DNA of 64,000 bases. Source: Pseudarthrobacter sp. NS4. Lineage in GTDB: Bacteria > Actinomycetota > Actinomycetes > Actinomycetales > Micrococcaceae. Both the position numbers and the translations under genes were made by a program. The notes under the pieces are model-generated. The model worked only from the letters and a program-made list of their open reading frames with translations. It was not told the origin of the DNA and did not search any database. Below, one piece after another: positions 1-8,764 of the stretch (positions are counted from its first letter, which is position 1; each line of letters opens with the position of its first letter). Location: the NCBI RefSeq assembly GCF_024758005.1, contig NZ_CP103288.1:1984001-2048000 (forward strand). Reading direction: 5' to 3'.

Positions 1-255
1 CGCCGCTGAGCCGGTATGGTCCACATGGCCGTGGGTAATCAGGACGGCCCTGGCGCCGGCAGGATTCAGGCCCAGATGGCGGATCGACTCCAGGACCAGA
101 GGCCGGTCTGCGGGGTAGCCGCTGTCAATGAGGATGAAGCCGGTCTGGTCGCGGGCCACGATCCAGTTGGAAGCTGGTCCTTCGACGAAATACACGCCGG
201 GCGCCTGCTCGGAAACACTGCCAGCAGGGCTCCATCCATGGGGTGAGTGCGGCAC
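1..255 (-). CDS. metallo-beta-lactamase-fold hydrolase, N-terminal part (cut by window edge)
   Basis: Only the first 85 codons are inside the window; the gene runs off the left edge. The last visible residues read THGHVDHTGSAA, the H-x-H-x-D-H zinc-binding motif (H75, H77, D79, H80) of the metallo-beta-lactamase superfamily, preceded by the usual FILIDSGYP strand. The start is GTG at 255 because an in-frame TAG lies 12 nt upstream and a weak AGGA precedes it. It follows the SCO1664-like gene by 45 nt on the same strand and may be the last gene of that transcript. The substrate (glyoxalase II-like, lactonase, RNase) cannot be told from this fragment. Confidence 0.82.
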   Translation of the reverse strand, partial: MPHSPHGWSPAGSVSEQAPGVYFVEGPASNWIVARDQTGFILIDSGYPADRPLVLESIRHLGLNPAGARAVLITHGHVDHTGSAA

Positions 256-300
256 GGGTTCATCCTAGCGGGCCATGCCGGCGGCATTTCAGGGCTCCGT

Positions 301-1011
301 TTACACAAGCGGCCATGGGTAGCGCATGCCGGTGTGGTCAACCGGCAGCACGCCTTCGCGCAGCACGCGCCGCACCCTGCGCTGCAGGGCGGCGACTTCC
401 AATTCGTCGAGGACGGCAGCCATGGCGGACGGCACGGCCTGTGCCAAAGGCGTGACGTCCGCGAGCAGGGAACCGGGGACGGGATCACCGGCGAACTCCC
501 AGATGACCGTGCGCAGCTTGAACCCGGCTGAGAAGCACAGCCCGTGGTCGATGCTCCACACCCGTCCGTCATGGCCGCGCAAAACGTGTCCGCTCTTGCG
601 GTCGGTGTTGTTGGCGATGTAGTCGAAAAGCGCGATTTGCATAAGGCAGGGGTGGGTCTCCGGCGCATGGGAGTAGAGCGTGAAGTAATGCTCACGGAAG
701 TCGCACTCGACGAACCACTGCAAAGAACCAATCCCCATTGGGGCTTCCGGACGGATCACCGTTGGCGGCACCAGGCCCCACCCCAGGTACTCACTGAGCA
801 GGTACGCCGCGTATTCCCGCTTGTACAGTCCCGGCTCGAAGTCGGACAGCGGCCGTTCCCCGGCCTCCGGCTTGTAGATGGCGCAGGCAGAATCCTCCCC
901 GCTGGAGACGCGGACCAGGAAAGTCCCGTTGCTGCTGCGCGGCATGCGCCCAAGCAGCTCGACGCGGCCCCCGCCGAGGAGTGTCAGCTCCCGTCCCGAC
1001 ATCTGGTCCAT
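301..1011 (-). CDS. SCO1664-family protein with PI3/4-kinase-like fold
   Basis: A 236-residue protein of the actinobacterial SCO1664 family (recognised by sequence). It carries kinase-fold-like signatures: an IYKP lysine region near residue 45, a DYIANNTDRKSGHVL catalytic-loop-like segment near residue 135, and an IDHGLCF segment resembling a DFG loop. The true activity is not established; a small-molecule or protein kinase is inferred from the fold only. The ATG lies 1 nt after the TGA of the histidine phosphatase gene, so the two are surely cotranscribed. In many actinobacteria these two families occur in a conserved trio with a DUF3090 protein, which is not between them here. Confidence 0.82.
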   Translation of the reverse strand: MDQMSGRELTLLGGGRVELLGRMPRSSNGTFLVRVSSGEDSACAIYKPEAGERPLSDFEPGLYKREYAAYLLSEYLGWGLVPPTVIRPEAPMGIGSLQWFVECDFREHYFTLYSHAPETHPCLMQIALFDYIANNTDRKSGHVLRGHDGRVWSIDHGLCFSAGFKLRTVIWEFAGDPVPGSLLADVTPLAQAVPSAMAAVLDELEVAALQRRVRRVLREGVLPVDHTGMRYPWPLV

Positions 1012-1012
1012 G

Positions 1013-1645
1013 TCATGGCACCCGCAGCCCGCTCAGGGGCTCCGACGTCGAATTCACCGTCAGCACGGCAGGTGCCTGGCCCTCCACGTAAGAAATGGCC
1101 GACACCGAACCGGGGCTGATGACGATCCGCTGGAACAGGTCCAGGTGCATCCCCAGGGCATGGGCCACAGCCGCCTTGATGGGGTCGGCATGGGAGAAAC
1201 ATACGACGACGGCCCCTGGGAATGCGGCACGCAGCACCTCGAGTGCTCCCACAATCCGGGACTGCATCTCCAGGAAGCTCTCCCCGTCGGGGAAACGGAA
1301 CGTCGAAGGACTGTGCTGGACCGCCTGCCACTGGGGCAGGCCGGCCAGGTCGGCGAGCGCAGCGCCGGTCCACCCGCCGAAGTCGCATTCGGTCAGTCCT
1401 GCGTCCTCGTCCACCACCAGCCCGGTGCGGACCGCCGAAGGCTCGGCAGTCTCCCGGGCACGCTCCAGCGGCGAGGAGTACAGCGCGTCAACCGGAACCG
1501 CAGCCAGCCGTTCGGCCACCCCCTCCGCCTGTGCCCGGCCCCGGTCCGAAAGATGCAGCCCAGGTGCCCGCCCGGGCAACACCATGCCCGTGGTCGGCGT
1601 CTCCCCGTGGCGCACCAGCAGGAGAAGGGTGCTCTTAGCAGTCAT
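1013..1645 (-). CDS. histidine phosphatase, MSMEG_4193 (phosphoglycerate mutase-like) family
   Basis: 210 residues of the histidine phosphatase superfamily. The N-terminal LLLVRHGET is the RHG catalytic motif. SSPLERARETA is the second conserved segment, LTECDFGGWTG holds the acidic general-acid region, and CFSHADPIKA near residue 150 carries the second catalytic His. It resembles the MSMEG_4193 clade that pairs with SCO1664-type proteins, its immediate downstream neighbour. The substrate is unknown. ATG at 1645 is preferred: codons further upstream only read into a 53-bp repeat, and a TACGCT hexamer sits 7 nt before it, suggesting a leaderless mRNA. Confidence 0.87.
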   Translation of the reverse strand: MTAKSTLLLLVRHGETPTTGMVLPGRAPGLHLSDRGRAQAEGVAERLAAVPVDALYSSPLERARETAEPSAVRTGLVVDEDAGLTECDFGGWTGAALADLAGLPQWQAVQHSPSTFRFPDGESFLEMQSRIVGALEVLRAAFPGAVVVCFSHADPIKAAVAHALGMHLDLFQRIVISPGSVSAISYVEGQAPAVLTVNSTSEPLSGLRVP

Positions 1646-1652
1646 CAGGCTA

Positions 1653-1658
1653 AGCGTA
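1653..1658 (-). promoter_or_regulatory. -10 element of the histidine phosphatase gene (leaderless)
   Basis: TACGCT on the minus strand ends 7 nt before the ATG at 1645, placing the transcription start at or next to the start codon. No Shine-Dalgarno sequence is seen. Confidence 0.45.
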
Positions 1659-1757
1659 GCGGCAGGGGCCCCACCCGAGCTTGCGAGGGAAGGGGGAGCA
1701 GCGGAGCGGTAGCGGCAGGGGCCCCGCCCGAGCTTGCGAGGGAAGGGGGAGCCGCGA
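1656..1757. repeat. tandem 53-bp direct repeat, two copies
   Basis: Two near-identical copies start at 1656 and 1709 (period 53). They share the core gtagcggcaggggcccc, followed by cccgagcttgcgagggaag and gggggagc, with one internal a/g change and divergence only at the right end. They lie in the divergent gap between the phosphatase and the AAA+ ATPase gene. Read on the minus strand the copies stay open and could be mistaken for an N-terminal extension of the phosphatase. Possibly an interspersed intergenic repeat of the genus; function unknown. Confidence 0.8.
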
Positions 1758-1827
1758 AGTGGTAAGCCGTCCAACGGTGTCCGCGGGATAATCCCGGAAA
1801 TCCTCGATTCCCTGCAGGTGCGGGGAT

Positions 1828-1833
1828 TACGGT
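1828..1833 (+). promoter_or_regulatory. -10 element of the AAA+ ATPase gene (leaderless)
   Basis: TACGGT followed by six bases and then the GTG start at 1840. There is no ribosome-binding site, which fits a leaderless transcript. Confidence 0.55.
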
Positions 1834-1839
1834 ATAGGG

Positions 1840-3228
1840 GTGAGTGATCGTCCAGATATCTTCACAGTTGGCGAACTGCGTGCCGCCGGCCATGTCCAGA
1901 AGGACCTGCGCCATGAAATCCGCGACAACCTCCTCGCGGCGCTCGCCGCCGGCCGCGATCCGTGGCCCGGGCTGTACGGTTTCAGCCGGACGGTCCTTCC
2001 GCAGCTCGAGCGTGCCCTGATTGCCGGCCACGACGTTGTCCTGCTCGGCGAACGCGGACAGGGGAAGACGCGCCTGCTCCGCACCCTCGGGGGGCTGCTG
2101 GATGAATGGTCGCCGGTGATCGAGGATTCGGAGCTGAACGAACACCCGTACCTGCCGATCACTGAACAGTCGCGGGCGCGGGCGCTCACCGAGGGGGACC
2201 GGCTCCGCGTGGCGTGGCGCCACCGCTCGGAGCGCTACGTCGAGAAGCTCGCGACACCGGACACCTCCGTCGCCGACCTCATTGGCGACGTGGACCCGAT
2301 GCGCGTCGCCGAGGGCCGCCGCCTGGGGGACCCGGAGACCATCCACTACGGCCTGGTCCCGCGCTCGAACCGGGGGATCATCGCGATCAACGAGCTGCCG
2401 GACCTCGCCGAGCGGATCCAGGTGGCGATGCTCAACGTGATGGAGGAGCGCGATATCCAGATCCGCGGCTACGTCCTGCGGCTTCCGCTTGACGTGCTGG
2501 TGGTCGCGTCGGCCAATCCTGAGGACTACACCAACCGCGGCCGGATCATCACGCCCCTGAAGGACCGTTTCGGCGCCGAGATCCGGACGCATTACCCCAT
2601 TGAGCTCGATGACGAGGTAGCCGTTATCCGGCAGGAGGGGCGGCTCGTGGCCGATGTCCCGCCGGTCATCCTTGAAATCCTGGCGCGGTACACGCGGGCG
2701 TTGCGCCAATCCCCGGCCATCAACCAGACCTCCGGAGTGTCAGCACGGTTCGCCATTGCGGGTGCTGAGACTGTTGCCGCGGGGGCGCTGCGCCGGGCCA
2801 GCATGCGCGGCGAGGACCAGGCCGTTGCGCGGATCATCGACCTGGAACCCGCGGCTGAAGTCCTGACAGGAAAGATTGAGTTTGAATCGGGCGAGGAAGG
2901 GCGCGAGCAGGGTGTCCTGGACCACCTGCTGCGCACAGCCACCGCGGAAGCCGTGCGCGCGCATTTCCAGGGCCTCGACATGGGTCCGCTCGTGGCCGCG
3001 CTGGACGGCCACACCACCGTGACCACCGGTGAGCAGGTCACCGCGCGGGAGTTCCTCCAGAACCTCCCGTCCCTCAACGGCTCAGGCCTCTATGACGAGA
3101 TCAGTGAGCGGCTGGGTGCGAAAAATGACGGGCAGCGCGCGGCCGCCGTCGAGCTTGCTTTGGAAGGCCTCTACCTTGCCAGGCGGATCTCCAAGGAGTC
3201 CGACGACGAGGCGACGGTCTACGGCTAG
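1840..3228 (+). CDS. MoxR/magnesium-chelatase-type AAA+ ATPase
   Basis: 462 residues. Walker A is GERGQGKT at residues 70-77. A Walker B-like strand GIIAINEL follows near residue 185, with a sensor segment VVASANPEDYTNRGRI that is typical of the chelatase I/MoxR clade of AAA+ proteins. The canonical Walker B Asp is replaced by Asn (INEL rather than IDEL). The next gene, 14 nt downstream, encodes a VWA-domain protein; such pairs act like BchI/BchD or MoxR/VWA complexes, in which the ATPase remodels or metallates a client. No chelatase pathway genes are nearby, so the client is unknown. Start GTG 1840 is supported by an ideally spaced -10. Confidence 0.83.
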   Translation: MSDRPDIFTVGELRAAGHVQKDLRHEIRDNLLAALAAGRDPWPGLYGFSRTVLPQLERALIAGHDVVLLGERGQGKTRLLRTLGGLLDEWSPVIEDSELNEHPYLPITEQSRARALTEGDRLRVAWRHRSERYVEKLATPDTSVADLIGDVDPMRVAEGRRLGDPETIHYGLVPRSNRGIIAINELPDLAERIQVAMLNVMEERDIQIRGYVLRLPLDVLVVASANPEDYTNRGRIITPLKDRFGAEIRTHYPIELDDEVAVIRQEGRLVADVPPVILEILARYTRALRQSPAINQTSGVSARFAIAGAETVAAGALRRASMRGEDQAVARIIDLEPAAEVLTGKIEFESGEEGREQGVLDHLLRTATAEAVRAHFQGLDMGPLVAALDGHTTVTTGEQVTAREFLQNLPSLNGSGLYDEISERLGAKNDGQRAAAVELALEGLYLARRISKESDDEATVYG

Positions 3229-3242
3229 GTACAGGAGGCATC

Positions 3243-5243
3243 ATGGCCGTCCACAAACGGTCCGCCAGGTACGGCCGGTACTCCGGGGGACCGGATCCGC
3301 TCGCACCGCCGGTGGACCTGGCCGAGGCACTCGACGCCGTCGCCGAGGATGTGATGGCAGGGTATTCCCCGCGGCACGCCCTACAGGAGTTCCTGCGGCG
3401 GGGCGGCCGGAGCCGGGAAGGGCTCGACGACCTGGCCCGGCGGGTTCAACAGCGCAGGAGCGAGCTGCTGGGACGCCACCGGCTGGACGGCACCCTTGGC
3501 GAAGTGCGAAAGCTGCTCGAGACCGCTGTACTGGAGGAACGCAAGCAGCTGGCCCGCGACGCCATGATGGACAACACAGACCGTGCATTCCGGGAGATGC
3601 AGCTGCAGAACCTCCCCGCATCCACGGCAGCCGCGGTCAACGGGCTCGCCTCTTACGACTGGCAGTCAACTACCGCCCGGGAAGCCTACGAAAAGATCAA
3701 GGACCTCCTGGGACGGGAAGTCCTGGACCAGCGTTTCGCCGGCATGAAACAGGCGCTCGAGAACGCGACCGATGAGGACCTCGAGGCCGTGCGCGGGATG
3801 CTGCAGGACCTCAACGAACTGCTGGACAAACACCGGCGCGGCGAAGACACCGACGCCGACTTCCAGGAATTCATGGCCAGGCACGGACACTTCTTTCCCG
3901 AGAATCCGCAGTCCGTTGAAGAGCTGATCGACGCGCTCGCCAACCGCGCCGCGGCAGCGCAGCGGCTCCTGCAGTCCATGTCCCCGGAGCAGCGGGAGGA
4001 GCTGATGCGGCTCTCCGCCCAGGCCTTCGGCTCGCCCGGACTGATGGCCCAGCTCGAGCAACTCGATGCATCCCTGCAGGCACTGCGGCCAGGTGAGGAC
4101 TGGTCCGGATCCGAACGCTTTGAGGGCCAGGAAGGGCTCGGACTGGGCGACGGCACCGGCGTCCTGCAGGACATCGCCGAACTCGACGAGTTGGGCGAAC
4201 AGCTCTCCCAGTCCTACAACGGCTCACGCCTCGACGATCTCGACCTGGATGCGCTGGCCCGCCAGCTGGGGCAGGATGCCGCGGTCACCGCCCGCACCCT
4301 CGCGGAGATCGAACGGGCCATGCAGGACGGCGGCTACCTGCGGCGCGGCGCAGACGGAGACCTCCGGCTGTCCCCGCAGGCCATGCGGCGGCTTGGGAAG
4401 TCGCTCCTCCGGGACACGGCCAGGCAGCTGTCCGGCAGGCAGGGGCACCGGGACACCCGCGCAGCAGGCGCCGCCGGTGAACAGACCGGTTCCAGCCGCC
4501 AGTGGGAGTTCGGGGACGCCGAGCCGTGGGATGTCACCCGCACCATGACTAACGCGATCCGCCGCACCGTAGCTGACGGCGGGAATCCCGGCCGCGGGTT
4601 CCGCCTCGGCGTGGGGGACATCGAGGTGACGGAAACAGAGGCACGGACCCAGGCCGCCGTCGTCCTGCTTGTCGACGTGTCATTCTCCATGGCGGCCGAG
4701 GGCCGTTGGGTACCGATGAAACGCACCGCGCTCGCCCTGCACCATTTGGTCTCAACCCGGTTCCGCGGAGACCGGCTGCAGCTGGTCACGTTCGGCCGTT
4801 ACGCACAGTCCATGGACATCGCCGAACTCACGGCCCTGCCGGCCCTGCGGGAGCAGGGGACCAACCTGCATCACGGATTGCTTCTGGCCGGCCGGTTCTT
4901 CCGCCGGCACCCGTCCATGCAGCCGGTACTCCTGGTGGTGACCGACGGCGAACCCACCGCGCACCTGCTGGCCGACGGCGAGTCGTGGTTTTGTTGGCCA
5001 CCGGACCCGGAGACAGTCCGGGTCACGGTGGCCGAACTTGACCGCCTTGCGCGTGCCGGCACGCATGCGACGTTCTTCCGGCTCGGTTCCGAGCCAAGCC
5101 TTGAGCGGTTCGTGCAGCGGCTGGCACGGCGGATCGATGGCCGGGTGGTTGCGCCCGACGTCGGTGACCTTGGCGCCGCAGTGGTGGGCGAGTACCTCCG
5201 TGCGCACTTCCGCAGCTCCTTCAACGGCGCCGACTGGATTTGA
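3243..5243 (+). CDS. VWA-domain protein, partner of the AAA+ ATPase
   Basis: 666 residues: a long, charged, helical N-terminal two-thirds and a C-terminal von Willebrand factor A domain with a complete MIDAS start, D478-V-S480-F-S482, in LLVDVSFSM, plus the VVTDGEPTA strand. The architecture matches chelatase D/CobT-like or MoxR-associated VWA proteins: MIDAS-dependent client binding powered by the neighbouring ATPase. A strong aggagg precedes the ATG at 3243. Ala/Gln/Arg-rich helices around residues 150-330 could form coiled coils. Function unassigned; a magnesium or cobalt chelatase role is possible but unsupported by context. Confidence 0.83.
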   Translation: MAVHKRSARYGRYSGGPDPLAPPVDLAEALDAVAEDVMAGYSPRHALQEFLRRGGRSREGLDDLARRVQQRRSELLGRHRLDGTLGEVRKLLETAVLEERKQLARDAMMDNTDRAFREMQLQNLPASTAAAVNGLASYDWQSTTAREAYEKIKDLLGREVLDQRFAGMKQALENATDEDLEAVRGMLQDLNELLDKHRRGEDTDADFQEFMARHGHFFPENPQSVEELIDALANRAAAAQRLLQSMSPEQREELMRLSAQAFGSPGLMAQLEQLDASLQALRPGEDWSGSERFEGQEGLGLGDGTGVLQDIAELDELGEQLSQSYNGSRLDDLDLDALARQLGQDAAVTARTLAEIERAMQDGGYLRRGADGDLRLSPQAMRRLGKSLLRDTARQLSGRQGHRDTRAAGAAGEQTGSSRQWEFGDAEPWDVTRTMTNAIRRTVADGGNPGRGFRLGVGDIEVTETEARTQAAVVLLVDVSFSMAAEGRWVPMKRTALALHHLVSTRFRGDRLQLVTFGRYAQSMDIAELTALPALREQGTNLHHGLLLAGRFFRRHPSMQPVLLVVTDGEPTAHLLADGESWFCWPPDPETVRVTVAELDRLARAGTHATFFRLGSEPSLERFVQRLARRIDGRVVAPDVGDLGAAVVGEYLRAHFRSSFNGADWI

Positions 5244-5264
5244 CGGACGCCATTTGACGGACGC
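5239..5264 (+). repeat. short tandem repeat at the VWA gene stop codon
   Basis: The 12-mer TTTGACGGACGC occurs at 5239 and again at 5253 (period 14). The first copy contains the TGA stop. The same TGACGGACGC word also begins with the stop codon of the LigD-type gene at 15192. Confidence 0.6.
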
Positions 5265-5285
5265 CCGCGCCTGGAACTCCAACAA

Positions 5286-7469
5286 TCAGTCTTTGGGAAC
5301 AGGTCCACCCCCATGCGCAGTTCCCAGTCCGGCCTCCGCCACGAGTTCGGTCAGCCACGGCCGGTGGGCACGATGGAAACGGATGTCCTCGGGCAACCCC
5401 TCCACGGAGGGTTCGGAACCGCTGATGTTGATGGTGATCCGGCCTCCGGCCATGGGCGCGTTGGTAATATGCAGGTTGCCAAAGGACTCAGGCAGAACGG
5501 GGTCCATCCAGAACCCGCCCCGTGACAGATGGGCGTCATACCGCATCAGGCTGGTAATCAACATAATCGGGGTGGTGGCCGCCCAGGCCTGCGGGGAGCA
5601 GGCGGTGGGATACGGCACCGGTTCTGCGACCTGTTCCCGGCTGAACCCGCAGAAGAGTTCCGGGAGCCGGCCGTTGGAGTATTCGGCCGCTTCCAGCAGC
5701 GCCGTGGCGATCCGCTGGGCCTCTTCGATGAAGCCATAACGCATCAGGCCCGCTGCGATGATCGCGTTGTCATGGGGCCAGACTGAGCCGTTGTGGTAGC
5801 TGGCGGGGTTGTAGGCACCCATATCGGTGGCAAGGGTGCGGACGCCCCAGCCGCTGAACATCTCTGGTGACATCAGTCGTTCTGCCACCAGCGGGACCTT
5901 GTCGTCGTCGACGATGCCGTGCCACAGGCATTGCCCCATGTTCGAGGCGCAGGCGTCCACCGGCCTCTTCCTGCCGTCCAGGGCGACGGCGAACCAGCCC
6001 CGGTCAGGCAGCCAGAACTCGTCATTGAACTTTCTCTTCAGCCGGGCCGCCTCCTCCGTGAGCTGCGCTGCCATTGGTGCGTCACCGGCGTCGTAGGCCA
6101 TCCATGCCCTGGACAGCAGGGCGCTGTAGACCAAAGCCTGCACTTCGCAGAGCGCAATGGGCGGCTCGGCCATCGTCCCGTCAGCGAAATTGATGCCGTC
6201 CCAGGAGTCCTTCCAGCCCTGGTTGAGAAGGCCCTGTTCATTGAGGCGGGAGTACTCGACGAAGCCGTCGCCGTCCTTGTCACCGTAATTCCGTACCCAG
6301 TCCAGCGCCCGGTCCGCATGGGGCAGCAGGTCGGCGATGATGTCTTTGGCAAAGCCCCAGCGGCTGACCGACCCCAGGGTCATCACGAACTGGGGAGTGG
6401 CGTCCACGCTGCCGTAATAGATGGACTTGCCGCCCAACGCCAGACCGCTGGAGACGCCCAGCCTTACCTCGTGCAGGATTTTTCCGGGTTCCTCCTCGCT
6501 CTTTGGATCCACCACTTTGCCCTGGCGGTCCGCCAACGTCTGCAAGGTACCAAGGGCCAGGGAGGGGTCCACGGGGAGGGCCATTTCCGAAGCCCACAGG
6601 GAGTCCCGCCCAAAGAGCGTCATGAACCAGGGTGCACCTGCGGCCACCACGATCCGCTCCGAGTGGGCGGGATCCTCAATCCGGAGCGCACCCAGGTCGT
6701 CATAGCTGCGCCGCAGGGTCCGTTCAATGGAACGGTTCCCCATGTGCAGCTTGGGGATCTTCGTTACCCACTCCCGGCGCCTGCGGTCGCTCGCAGATTC
6801 CTGACGATCGTCCTGGTGGACGGGCCGGGCAGCAGGAGCCCCAGCGCCGTCAGGAGAAGGCGCCACACTCAGCTGGGTGCTCCACTGCCCGTGCGGCGGG
6901 ACGACCACCCGATAGGTGAGGGCGTCGGGGGTGGCGACGGCGCCCCCTCCCTTGATGACCACCCGCTTCAGGACGTCGTGCCAGACGGCCTCGATGGTGA
7001 GCGAATCGCCGTCCGGGCGCCGGGACTCCTCCCAGTGCCGCTGGACACGCGCCTCCTTCACTTCGAAGAGATCAGCGAAATCTGATGCAACGCTGACGGA
7101 AACACTGCATTCGACCGCCTCCGAAGAGTAGTTCCGGATGGTGATCTCCTCGGCGACCCCGGCTCCTACTTCCCGAAGGCGCTCCACAATCAGCGGGCTG
7201 TCGGCATATCCGTCGGAACGTGGAACGCGGCCGATGAACAAGGCACGGTACGGTTCCTTTGTCTCTGCAGTCAGCGGTTCCAGTGGCTGGCCGTTAACCG
7301 TCAGGTTCCAGCGCGACAGGATGCGCGTGTCCTCATGGAAGACCCCGTGCGGATGTTCCGGGTGCATGTCTCCATTAGCCAGCGAAATGCAGAAGGACGA
7401 GCCCTCCACCAAGGTATTTGTTCCGGCTCCCACAGGTCCGGCAGCTGTATCAGCGTTCCATCCGGCCAT
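5286..7469 (-). CDS. amylo-alpha-1,6-glucosidase / glycogen debranching enzyme family
   Basis: 727 residues in two parts. An N-terminal beta-rich domain (about 15-220) has HGVFHEDTRILSRW and LTAETKEPYRALFIGR, as in bacterial GDE_N-type domains. A C-terminal (alpha/alpha)6 barrel (about 260-700) contains APWFMTLFGRDSLWASE, QGWKDSWDGINFADG and NGSVWPHDNAIIA, matching the debranching/GH15-like superfamily. It likely hydrolyses alpha-1,6 branches of glycogen or related glucans in the cytoplasm; no signal peptide is seen. AAGGAG lies 7 nt before the ATG at 7469. It converges with the VWA gene, leaving 42 nt between stops. No other glycogen genes are adjacent. Confidence 0.85.
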   Translation of the reverse strand: MAGWNADTAAGPVGAGTNTLVEGSSFCISLANGDMHPEHPHGVFHEDTRILSRWNLTVNGQPLEPLTAETKEPYRALFIGRVPRSDGYADSPLIVERLREVGAGVAEEITIRNYSSEAVECSVSVSVASDFADLFEVKEARVQRHWEESRRPDGDSLTIEAVWHDVLKRVVIKGGGAVATPDALTYRVVVPPHGQWSTQLSVAPSPDGAGAPAARPVHQDDRQESASDRRRREWVTKIPKLHMGNRSIERTLRRSYDDLGALRIEDPAHSERIVVAAGAPWFMTLFGRDSLWASEMALPVDPSLALGTLQTLADRQGKVVDPKSEEEPGKILHEVRLGVSSGLALGGKSIYYGSVDATPQFVMTLGSVSRWGFAKDIIADLLPHADRALDWVRNYGDKDGDGFVEYSRLNEQGLLNQGWKDSWDGINFADGTMAEPPIALCEVQALVYSALLSRAWMAYDAGDAPMAAQLTEEAARLKRKFNDEFWLPDRGWFAVALDGRKRPVDACASNMGQCLWHGIVDDDKVPLVAERLMSPEMFSGWGVRTLATDMGAYNPASYHNGSVWPHDNAIIAAGLMRYGFIEEAQRIATALLEAAEYSNGRLPELFCGFSREQVAEPVPYPTACSPQAWAATTPIMLITSLMRYDAHLSRGGFWMDPVLPESFGNLHITNAPMAGGRITINISGSEPSVEGLPEDIRFHRAHRPWLTELVAEAGLGTAHGGGPVPKD

Positions 7470-7738
7470 GTCCGCTCCTTCGACGGCTGAAGGCGGAGAC
7501 GGCTTCCGGTAATCCGGCCTGAACGACCTGTGCCGCCGCCCGCGGAATAGACGCTACGCCTATCGCCGTCCCGATAAAAGGTGTTCATTCCATCTCCGCG
7601 GTTCAACTCCTGAGCATGGATCCCGTCCTGGAGCAGGCGGGCCGGGGGCTGCTGGGGCTGGGTTCAAAGTCAGCCCGTTCCGGCGGCGACCGGCGCCGGG
7701 TTGCTGACCTGCGGCACTGATCCGTGTCAGGATCAGGT
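7470..7738. other. divergent intergenic region without a supported gene
   Basis: 269 bp between the debranching enzyme and exonuclease starts. It must hold both promoters, but I see no convincing -35/-10 pair, hairpin, repeat or small open frame with a ribosome-binding site. Confidence 0.6.
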
Positions 7739-8677
7739 ATGCCCCAACGCCTGATGCTGCTGGACACTGCCTCCCTGTACTTCCGGGCCTTTTACGGTCT
7801 GCCCGATACCATCCGCCGCGCTGACGGGACACCTGTCAACGCCGTGCGCGGCCTGCTGGACATGATCGCGCGGCTTGCCACGGACTACCGCGCCACGCAC
7901 CTGGTCGCATGCTGGGACGATGACTGGCGCCCGCAATGGCGGGTTGACCTTCTCCCCACGTACAAGTCGCACCGCGTGGCCGAGGCAGTCACGGATGCTC
8001 CCGACATCGAGGTCGTTCCGGATGCTCTGGAGGCGCAGCTGCCCATGATTCGCCGGGTGCTGGAGCTGGCCGGCATCGCGGTTGTGGGCGCGGCCGAACA
8101 CGAGGCCGACGACGTTGTGGGCACCTATGCCAGCCACGCGGCCTTCCCGGTCGACGTCGTCACGGGGGACCGGGACCTATTCCAGGTGTGCGACGACGGC
8201 AGGCAGGTCCGGGTGATCTACACCGCGCGCGGCATGCGGAACCTCGAGGTCATCACCGAAGGGACCATCGTTGGAAAGTACCGGGTGCTGCCCCGGCAGT
8301 ATGCCGATTACGCCACGCTGCGGGGTGATGCTTCGGACGGGCTGCCGGGGGTCGCGGGAATTGGGGAGAAGACGGCGGCGTCCCTGCTCCTGAAGTACGG
8401 CACCCTGGAAGGGCTGCTCGAAGCGGCCGAAGATGACGGCAGCGGGTTGGCCGGTCCAGTGCGGGCCAAGCTCGCCGCCGCCGCAGATTACCTGAAAGCA
8501 GCCCCCGCCGTCGTCCGTCTGGTGCGGAACCTGGAGCTGCCCACCCTGGAGGAGGCAGGCGCCCAACTGCGCCCGGTGGGCGGTGAACCGCGCGCCGAGC
8601 TGGAGCGGCTGGCGATTGAATGGAACCTGGGCGGTTCCGTCAGGCGGCTGCTCGACGCACTGGACAAAACAGCGTAA
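7739..8677 (+). CDS. stand-alone 5'-3' exonuclease (FEN/PolA N-terminal type)
   Basis: 312 residues matching the 5'-3' exonuclease/flap endonuclease domain of PolA without polymerase. Metal-site acidic clusters are visible: LLDTASLYFR (first Asp near residue 8), CWDDDWRP, AEHEADDVVGTYA (E/D cluster near 115) and VVTGDRDLFQV. The helix-hairpin-helix DGLPGVAGIGEKTAASLLLKYG follows at about 200-220. It probably processes flaps, RNA primers or other DNA ends in the cytoplasm, in parallel with the full-length PolA encoded at 22264. ATG 7739 is preferred over GTG 7724 because AGGATCAGG sits just upstream. Confidence 0.88.
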   Translation: MPQRLMLLDTASLYFRAFYGLPDTIRRADGTPVNAVRGLLDMIARLATDYRATHLVACWDDDWRPQWRVDLLPTYKSHRVAEAVTDAPDIEVVPDALEAQLPMIRRVLELAGIAVVGAAEHEADDVVGTYASHAAFPVDVVTGDRDLFQVCDDGRQVRVIYTARGMRNLEVITEGTIVGKYRVLPRQYADYATLRGDASDGLPGVAGIGEKTAASLLLKYGTLEGLLEAAEDDGSGLAGPVRAKLAAAADYLKAAPAVVRLVRNLELPTLEEAGAQLRPVGGEPRAELERLAIEWNLGGSVRRLLDALDKTA

Positions 8678-8704
8678 AACGGCGACGTTTTGCCGCTCAG
8701 CCCG

Positions 8705-8750
8705 TAAAGGAGGCTGCCACTTCCCGGAAGGGACCTGGCAGCCTCCTTTA
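8705..8750. terminator. bidirectional hairpin terminator
   Basis: Perfect 15-bp inverted repeat: left arm taaaggaggctgcca at 8705-8719, right arm 8736-8750, 16-nt loop. The outer A/T pairs give a U-rich end in both directions. It lies between the convergent exonuclease and CBS genes, so it should stop both. Confidence 0.85.
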
Positions 8751-8764
8751 GTGACCTGCCCGTT

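Noticed and set aside
1646..1774. N-terminal extension of the histidine phosphatase through the 53-bp repeat
   Set aside because: The extension is repeat-derived, the family starts at MTAKSTLLLLVRHGE, and a -10 lies inside the extension.
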